Assembly: GCA_034509755.1 (NCBI GenBank)
Contig: CM067553.1
Location: 45,204,110-45,268,109 of the forward strand
Length of the DNA: 64,000 nt
Reading direction: 5' to 3'
From: Anisodus tanguticus
Taxonomy: Eukaryota > Streptophyta > Magnoliopsida > Solanales > Solanaceae
Of the stretch, positions 56,951 through 64,000 are shown piece after piece. A model generated the notes under the pieces. The model was not told where the DNA came from, did no database searches, and was given only the letters and a program-made list of their open reading frames with translations. The translations under genes and the position numbers were made by a program. Numbering within the stretch: the stretch's first letter is position 1; each line of letters begins with the position of its first letter.

Positions 56951-58141
56951 TAAAAATACAAGAGGGGGGTGAATTGTAACTTTTCGTTCCTTAGTCGACT
57001 ACCTCAAGGTGCTAGTCGACTGTTGACAGATATAGTGCAGTAGGTAATAACTGAAAGTAAATGACACCGAATGTTTTTATATTGGTTCAGATTCAATGTG
57101 AATCCTAGCTAAGTCCCCTTGAGTTGCAAAGGTGTTCCCTGCAAGCTCTTTTGAAATTTTGTTTGGTACAAAGATAGTTTGAATGAAGTTCCTACGTCTA
57201 CACTCAAACACTTGTAATCTTTTGATACAATGCCTCACCAATTATACTATATCTCTTCTCACTTTTTGTATACACTATAAATCACTCATAGTTACAATAC
57301 TTGTTAAAAGTAAAGTAGAGAGCTTGAGACGAAAGTATAATATCTTTGTCTTCAGAGCCATCATTTATAGTTGGTAGGGATGAACGAGGCTCTTGCAGAG
57401 ATGGCAACCCAAGAGATTTGATCCTTGAAAAAAGGAATTATGAATCCTATTTTCCAAGAATAAAGCTAGAGCTCTTTAATGCTTTCTTCCTTATGTGCTT
57501 CAAGATTGAACAACTTTCTTAACCGCTTGATACTTATTTCCTTGTTGGTATCCGTGGATTGATGTGCCAAGATGCTTGATACTAGATTCCTTTGTTGAGG
57601 TGCTGCTGATTGATAAGCCGAGATCCTTTTGGGTACTTGATTGATGTCTTCCATAGCTTAGTGAATTTGTGTAAATAACAGTTTTCATGTTGGAGCTTGC
57701 TTGATTGACGCAAGGATATTCCAATTCATTGATGAGTAATGAATTGTGATTTTGTCTTCCCTTAATATAAAGGACAATCTTCTTGATGGTACTTGATTTA
57801 TTTTCTTCCAAGATAGCGGCTGCTTATTTGACTTGTAATTAATCTTCTCTTTAATTGTCTTGATATTTCTTCTTTGAATGAAGGGCTTTGGTAGTTGACT
57901 CCTTAAATAAGTAGTAATTGGTAGATGGAGAAATATATTCTTTCCTTGTGTCAAAATATCTTCTTAAATGCTGAATATTCATTCTCCTTTCTTCTTGAGC
58001 AGGATTCTCCCTTTATTTCTGTGATTTTCCTTCTTGAAAAGTCTTGCAGAATAACCTCTTTCCAATTGCTTTGGGTCTTTTCACCAACATAATTATTTCT
58101 ACACAGTAAAAATTGTCATCATTAAAATCTTGACACTAACA
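56951..58141 (-). repeat. Right (5') LTR of SIRE-like element, 1191 bp
   Basis: Minus-strand start TGTTAGTGTCAAGATTTTAA and end TGTATTTTTA; complete, uninterrupted copy. Confidence 0.85.
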
Positions 58142-58591
58142 CAATAGTCAGAAAAATATTTCCGACCATCCATATTCCAACTACCTGAAAACAGTCGGGA
58201 GGGCGTCGGAATTCCTTATATGTCGACTACATTCCGACTACAATAGTTGTCGGAAATTCACGATTTTCTATTAGTAAGCCCTAAGTGTCCTTCCAATTCC
58301 TTCATGTACTGAAAATGGATTTTGGACAAATTGATCTGCAAGTATAAACATAGAAATATCAGTTGAACATGATATATACTCTTCCACGTGAATTTATCAA
58401 TATCAGATACCTTCTACGATATAATTAATGTAAATCTACCTAATTAACCTTGATTACAACACAAACAAGCTGCTGTAAATCAAGCTGAGCCCATTGTTTA
58501 GCGTTATATGTTAATTAGGAAAGTTAGGCCAGTGCTTAACGGATAGGTATTGTCAAATCTGTCCAACTATTTTAAAGGTTAATCTCATAAT

Positions 58592-59077
58592 TGTTGTTGT
58601 GCCTGTGTTCAAAAAATCAGGAAAAACAGAAACCAAACGGAAAGACAAAAACCAGAAAAAACAGAAACTTGAAAAATAATACAGAAGTAAGAAAATATCC
58701 GAGACCACAGAATTCACTGTGTGTCCTTAAGGAATTTAATCCCCTCACTGTACCCGAGGTTATGGATTACTTCCTCCCAGGATAAAATGGATATACCTGT
58801 CGCAGGAGTAGCGGTACGTCAAACGCCTTCGACTTCGAGGAACTCAAAGTTGGCAACGAAACACAGTAAGACTCGATAGTTTTATTTGTGAAAAAAGAAT
58901 GCAGAATTTCAGATGCAGAAATTTTTGGTTTTGGTATCTTTAAACCGAGGCATTGCCTTAGTTTATATAGCCTTGAAGGTGCCTCTTCAGAATAGGTTGG
59001 TGATTGTTCGGAAAGGTTGCCTTCCATTTCTCATTCACACCAACTTGGCTAGTTTTATTCATTAACTAGCTTTAACA
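58592..59077 (-). repeat. 3' LTR of the short copia element
   Basis: 486 bp; minus-strand TGTTAAAGCTAG...CAACAACA. Confidence 0.85.
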
Positions 59078-59636
59078 ATCCCCCACATGAATGGGGAATG
59101 GCTATATGATGAAAAACATGCATGACAAAAAACTGTGTGATTCGTAAGCAAGGATTAATCGCATCCGGATAAGTAGATTTCTCTTTGAACTTTCCGTAGT
59201 GAACATATGTCGGATATACTCGGTCAATCGGTAGATGTGATATCCTTGAACCGTCGAGCTTTGGTGTATACCTAGACAACCACATGTCACACAATTAACC
59301 CTTTAACCGTCTTTGGTTCTCATTGTTTTGTTCGTTTCGACCATGAACACCGCCTGGTTCATAAGTGCGTAGAGAATTGGCCTTACATAATTCTCCTTGA
59401 AGCGGCTTACACTTCACACTTACATAGGTGATTCCTAAATGTGTCATCCCGTAGATACACTATTTGATATACCCCGTACCAAACTTAGGAACCATTAAAA
59501 ATCCGCAATGCTTTATCCTGATACCGAACATTGTCTCATCACGAGAATGGACCAAAGAGTTATTGTGACAATGTTGAACCGTCGATAATGACTTTGTTTG
59601 ATCTCTTTGAACCTAGATCTTGGGATCTCCGGTCTT

Positions 59637-61216
59637 CTAGGTAGAGTTACCGTCACGATGACTTGTCCTCGGCCATAGTCCCATTCCCCTTGATGATCTT
59701 TCAACTACCTCTCTAGTTAGGCCTTTAGTTAGTGGATCCGACACATTATCTCTTGACTTAACATAGTCAATTGTGATAATTCCACTAGAGAGTAGTTGTC
59801 TAACGGTATTATGTCTTCGTCGTATGTGACGAGACTTTCCGTTGTACATAAGGCTCCCGCTCTTCCTATTGCCGCTTGGCTATCGCAATGTATGCATATA
59901 GGAGCCAACGGTTTGGGCCAAAATGGAATATCTTCTAAGAAATTCCGGAGCCATTCAACTTTTCACCGCTTTGTCTAAAGCTATGAACTCGATTCCATTG
60001 TAGAGCGGGCGATACATGTCCGTTTGGATGACTTCCAAGACACTCGCTCCTCCACCTATGGTAAAAACATATCCACTTGTGGATTTAGTTTCGATTGAAC
60101 CGGTGATCCAATTTGCATCATTTGTATCCTTCAATAACTGCAGGATACCCGTTATAATGCAAAGCAAAGTTTTGAGTATGTTTTAAATACCCCAAAACTC
60201 GTTTCATTGCCACCCAATGTTTTTGGTCGGGATTACTAGTGTAGCGACTTAGTTTACTTATAGCACATGCAATATCGTGTCGCGTACGCTTCATGATATA
60301 CATCAAACTTCCCAACACTCGGCATAATCCAATTGAGAATGACTTTCACCTTTATTCTTTGTAAGAGCAAGGTTCATATCAATTGGCGTCTTTGCAACTT
60401 TAAAGTCCAAATACTTGAACTTTTCAAGTACCGTTTCAATATAATGAGATTGAGACAATGCTAGACCTTGAGGAGTCTTATGGATTTTAATTCCCGAATT
60501 AAATCGGCAACTCCTAAGTCTTTCATATCAAACTTACTAGCAAGCATGCGCTTAGTAGCATTTATGCTAGCAATGTCGTTACTCATTATCAACATATCAT
60601 CCACGTACAAACAAACAATGACTACGTGGTTTGGAGTGTTCTTAATGTAGACACATTTATCACACTCATTTATCTTGAATCCATTTGACAAAGCATTTTA
60701 TGGTCAAATTTTGCATGCCACCTTTTTTGGGTGCTTGTTTTAGTCCGTAAAGAGACTTAACAAGTCGACACACCTTCTTCTCTTTCCCCGGAACTACAAA
60801 CCCCTCAAAGGTTGTTCCATGTAAATTTCTTCCTCTAACTCTCCATTTAAGAAGGCTGTTTTCACATCCATTTGATGGATTTCAAGATCGTACACGGCGG
60901 CTAACGCTACTAACACCCGAATAGATGTAATCCTCGTTACCGGCGAGTATGTATCAAAGTAATCAAGACCTTCTCGTTGTCTAAACCCTTTAACAACTAG
61001 TCTTGCCTTATATTTATCAATAGTACCATCACTTTCATTTTCTCGCTTGAAAATCCATTTGGAACCTAAAGGTTTATTCCCTGGAGGAAGGTCAACCAAT
61101 TCCCAAGTATGGTTGTTTAAGATGGATTCTATCTCACTATTGATTGCCTCTTTCCAAAATTGAGCTTCCGATGAAGACATAGCTTCGTTGAAGGTTCGAG
61201 GCTCATTCTCCAACAA
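59637..61216 (-). pseudogene. Short copia element: reverse transcriptase and RNase H
   Basis: RT begins at 61216 (PRTFNEAMSSSEAQFWKEAI), with GSKWIFKRENESDGTIDKYK and HQMDVKTAFLNGELEEEIYM, then breaks near 60794. It resumes at 60691 with VCLYVDDMLIMSND, the intact catalytic YVDD. Connection and RNase H follow (MYIMKRTRHDIACAISKLSR; DANWITGSIETKSTSGYVFT; KSRHIRRRHNTVRQLL; DNVSDPLTKGL) with several one-base frame changes. The reading is copia of the Tork/Tnt1 type. Confidence 0.8.
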
Positions 61217-61410
61217 AAATGTTAGAAATTCGGTCCAAATGAAGTAGACGTCCTTTGACGTTTGCTCGCGCGTCTCGGTTTTTCCTCATCGGAATATTTT
61301 CCTTTGTTTCTTCCCGAGGTCGTTTAGATTCTTTGCTAGACGACTCACATTCCTTTTTATACGGATATATGGTTTCAAAGAAGTCGCATTATCCGATTCA
61401 ATTACCGTAT

Positions 61411-62261
61411 TTACTCGAATGTCGGGATTTTCTCGATTTGTGAACCGAGAAATTGATATGCCTTACTATTTGTGGCATATCCTATGAAAACACAATCAAT
61501 GGTTTTAGGTCCTATTTTTACCCTTTTGGGTTTAGGAATTTGCACCTTGGCCAAACACCCCCACACTTTGAAGTATCCCAAATTGGGCTTCCTTCCTTTC
61601 CACTTTTCGTATGGAATAGATTTTGTTTTGCTATGGGGCACTCGATTGAGTATTCGGCTAGTTGTTAGAATGGCTTCCCCCACAAGTTCGGGGTAAACCG
61701 AACTTATTAACAGGGCATTCATCATTTCTTTCGGGGTTCTATTTTTCCTTTCCGCAATTCCGTTTGATTGTGGCGAGTAAGGGCGCTTGTTTGATGAATA
61801 ATGCCATATTCCAAACATATTTGTTCAAAAGGAGATTCATATTCACCGCCCCTATCACTCCTTATCATTTTAATCTTTTTGTTAAGTTGAGTCTCAACTT
61901 CGCTTTTGTATTGCTCGAATGCTTCAATTGCTTCATCTTTACTATTAAGTAAATAAACGTAGCAATACCGCGTACTATCGTCGATAAAAGTTATGAAATA
62001 CTTCTTTCCACCGCGAGATGGGATTGACTTCATGTCACAAATATCTCGTATGGATTAAGTCTAAAGGACTTGAATTCCTTTCAACCGACTTATAAGGATG
62101 TTTAACATACTTAGACTCAACACGATTTGACATTTTGATTGATTGCATTCAAACTTAGGCAATACTTCCAAACTAATCATTTTTCGCAAGGTTCTATAAT
62201 TGACATGTCCTAAACGTGAATGCCATAAATTATCGAACTGAATCAGTTTTGACAGCAACAA
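61411..62261 (-). pseudogene. Short copia element: pre-integrase and integrase
   Basis: LWHSRLGHVNYRTLRKMISL and FECNQSKC are the pre-integrase zinc region (H-H then C; the last Cys pair is damaged). The core has YFITFIDDSTRYCYVYLL and MIRSDRGGEYES, then GIAERKNRT, which keeps the third acidic residue. The tail KWKGRKPNLGYFKVWGCLAK is typical of copia integrase. At least two frame changes interrupt it. Confidence 0.8.
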
Positions 62262-62344
62262 TTATAATACGCAACGGTGAAGATTTTATTTCTTCAAACC
62301 GAATCAAGGTTACACAAACAGATTTAAAATCCTTGAAACGAAAT

Positions 62345-62880
62345 GCGAAATTGTATGTTGTATACTTGATGAAGTTTTTATATCTTCAAATCAAGTACCC
62401 AAATGAGTAGAAAATTATGAAAACTTTAATCTCAACCGGAGTAAAAAATTCGAAGATTTTAGTCTCCAAACAACATATTAGTTCGTTACACCGAAACAAC
62501 AAACACCTTTTTTTTTTTTTTCCAGTAAATTGTATGTTGTATACTTGATGAAGTTTTTATATCTTCAAATCAAGTACCCAACGGAGTAGAAAGTTATGGA
62601 AACTTTAATCTCAATCGGAGTAGAAAATCCGAAGATTTTAGTCTCCAAACAACATACAAGTTCGTTACATCGAAACAACAAACATACACCTTTTTTTTTT
62701 CCAGTAAATTGTATGTTGTATACTTGATGAAGTTTTTATATCTTCAAATCAAGTACCCAACGGAGTAGAAAGTTATGGAAACTTTAATCTCAACCGGAGT
62801 AGAAAATCCGAAGATTTTAGTCTCCAAACAACATACAAGTTCGTTACATCGAAACAACAAACATACACCTTTTTTTTTTT
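62345..62880 (-). repeat. Three tandem copies of a ~178-bp unit in the short copia element
   Basis: Each copy contains 'aaattgtatgttgtatactt', 'ttcaaatcaagtaccca', 'cgaagattttagtctccaaa' and 'ttcgttac', separated by runs of T (62500-62520, 62692-62700, 62870-62882). Starts are near 62349, 62528 and 62706. Confidence 0.85.
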
Positions 62881-62951
62881 TTCCGACAACGTTCTGTAAT
62901 TGTTAAACAAGAACAAATGAACACAGAAATAATGATTAAATTCCTTAAGCT

Positions 62952-63432
62952 TGTTGTTGTGCCCGTGTTCAAAAAATCGGGAAAAACAAACCAAACGGAA
63001 AGACAAAAACCGTAAAAAAAACGAAACTGGAAAAATAATACGAAGTAAGAAAATATCCGAGACCACGAATTCACTGTGTGTCCTTAAGGAATTTAATCCC
63101 CTCACTGTACCCGAGGTTATGAATTACTTCCTCCCGGGATAAAACGGATATACCGTCGCAGAGTAGCGGTACGTCAAACGCCTTCGACTTCGAGGAACTC
63201 AAAGTTGGCAACGAAACACAAGAAGACTCGATAGTTTTATTTGTGAAAAAAGAATGCGAATTTCGGATGCGAGAAATTTTTGGTTTTGGTATCTTTAAAC
63301 CGAGGCATTGCCTTAGTTTATATAGCCTTGAAGGTGCCTCTTCGGAATAGGTTGGTGACTGTTCGGAAAGGTTGCCTTCCATTTCTCATTCACACCAACT
63401 TGGCTAGTTTTATTCATTAACTAGCTTTAACA
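62952..63432 (-). repeat. 5' LTR of the short copia element
   Basis: 481 bp; differs from its partner mainly at CG-type sites (see findings). Confidence 0.85.
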
Positions 63433-63437
63433 ATAAT

Positions 63438-64000
63438 TTCATGACAAGACGTATCTGTTTGAAATGTCTCCGTTATTCTAAGCATGGACAAAATTAAAGT
63501 CACCAAACAGATAATTAATAAATTACAGAGTAATTAATTTAAGATGAGTTTGAGTAAAAAGAATTTGATTTTACAACTATCAACTATAGTTATTATAGCT
63601 TTTAATCACTGAACTATGTGGATTTATATGGTCTGACAAGGTACTTTTTGGTGATGTGAGCATAATATATGTCTTAAACTTGAATAAATAACAAAATTAC
63701 ACAACTAACACCATACCCAATATAGTCTCACATATGAAATCTGAAAAGAATGTTTTCGATAGACCTTCAGCTCAATAAATAAAAAAATTATGTTTATAAT
63801 AAATTAATTGTCATTTAAAAAATAATTTAAGCATGATATATTGATAAACCAAAGAAGAACGAAATAATTAGTTTAAAATCGAAGCAAAGTTGATTGATTG
63901 GTTGATCAAATAATCACAATAAACTTCTTGAAAGTTTACCAGGAAAGATAAAGATGGGTGGTAATTTTATAGCTACTATGTGGAATATAAAGATACTCCA
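63438..64000. other. Intergenic DNA with a SINE remnant
   Basis: No gene was seen. At about 63708-63775, 'caccatacccaatatagtct' and a 'gttttcgatagaccttcagctca' stretch resemble the Solanaceae SINE at 34083, strongly decayed. Confidence 0.5.

Larger units (their letters stand above)
40992..58141 (-). mobile_element. SIRE-like Ty1/copia retrotransposon (minus strand), interrupted
   Basis: The left (3') LTR is in two pieces (40992-41424 and 50945-51659) around a pararetrovirus. The internal region runs from 56950 down to 51660, and the right (5') LTR is 56951-58141. Direct flanks CAGTA (40987-40991) and CAATA (58142-58146) are a 5-bp duplication with one change. The primer site TGGTATCAGAGC is at 56948-56937, 2 nt inside the 5' LTR. 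The purine tract AAAAGGAAGAGAT abuts the 3' LTR. Long LTRs and the gag type suggest the SIRE/Maximus lineage. Stops and frameshifts in every domain make it inactive. Confidence 0.85.
37288..58276. mobile_element. CACTA (En/Spm) transposon carrying nested insertions
   Basis: Left terminus CACTACCAGTAAATCG at 37288. The right terminus read inward on the minus strand is TACTAATAGAAAATCG (from 58276). AGC lies directly outside both ends (37285-37287 and 58277-58279), the 3-bp duplication expected for CACTA elements. Subterminal arrays of palindromes close to CCGACTACTGTAGTCGG occur at 37330-37400, 40620-40990 and 58150-58255. The element's own DNA is about 37288-37750, 40080-40986 and 58147-58276; all else is inserted later. 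Confidence 0.8.
58592..63432 (-). mobile_element. Short Ty1/copia element lacking gag and protease
   Basis: LTRs at 58592-59077 and 62952-63432 and a perfect ATAAT target duplication (58587-58591 and 63433-63437). The minus-strand order is a tandem repeat block (62880-62345), pre-integrase and integrase (62261-61411), RT (61216-60461) and RNase H (60400-59637). A purine tract ATGTGGGGGAT abuts the 3' LTR. Gag and protease are absent, and no normal tRNA-Met primer site is found next to the 5' LTR. The coding type is Tork/Tnt1-like. Confidence 0.85.

Noticed and set aside
62345..62880. Regular repeats that might suggest a CRISPR-like or satellite array
   Set aside because: Only three long copies with T-run separators lie inside a copia element of a plant genome; no short repeat/spacer structure exists.

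Overview
The window is nuclear DNA of a flowering plant, almost certainly of the nightshade family (Solanaceae). The signs are a TS-type tRNA-derived SINE in an intron, further SINE copies of the kind common in Solanaceae, many AT-rich MITEs, interrupted genes with GT-AG introns, and long blocks of nested LTR retrotransposons. I cannot name the genus.

Host genes are few. A pectin methylesterase/invertase inhibitor gene lies on the minus strand at 1998-2525. A four-exon minus-strand gene at 14300-19941 can be spliced exactly by eye into a 127-residue membrane-anchored coiled-coil protein; its introns hold two SINEs and a long imperfect minisatellite. A broken F-box-type start lies at 28-237. 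The rest is mobile DNA: a long-inverted-repeat element (677-1731), a degenerate hAT transposon (about 4855-7025), a truncated Ty3/gypsy element (7026-10870), a complete but decayed Ty3/gypsy element (about 20400-27776), a truncated Ty1/copia element (27784 to about 31200), and several MITEs and SINEs between 31990 and 37225.

The most striking region is 37288-58276, a set of insertions inside insertions. A CACTA (En/Spm-type) transposon has a 3-bp AGC duplication at both ends. It holds a truncated copia element (about 37760-40079) and a large SIRE-like copia element (40992-58141, flanked by CAGTA/CAATA). The left LTR of that copia element is split by an endogenous pararetrovirus (EPRV; family Caulimoviridae) at about 41425-50944, minus strand. 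The viral copy starts two bases from its own initiator-tRNA-Met primer site, has no target duplication, and replaces about 45 bp of the LTR. A second, short copia element (58592-63432, perfect ATAAT duplication) follows; it lacks gag and protease.

The EPRV is the main candidate for something undescribed. From the primer site it reads: two small ORFs, a 30K movement protein, a 108-residue ORF that looks like a retropepsin with its catalytic aspartate replaced, a coiled-coil ORF, a probable virion-associated-type ORF, a 647-codon coat protein with a CCHC knuckle, another small ORF, protease-reverse transcriptase-RNase H, and a transactivator-like protein. A TATA box and a repeated GGCCATAAT array lie in the long intergenic region. 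Most frames are open and several are coupled by overlapping stop and start codons, but at least five breaks are visible, so this copy cannot make a full protein set.
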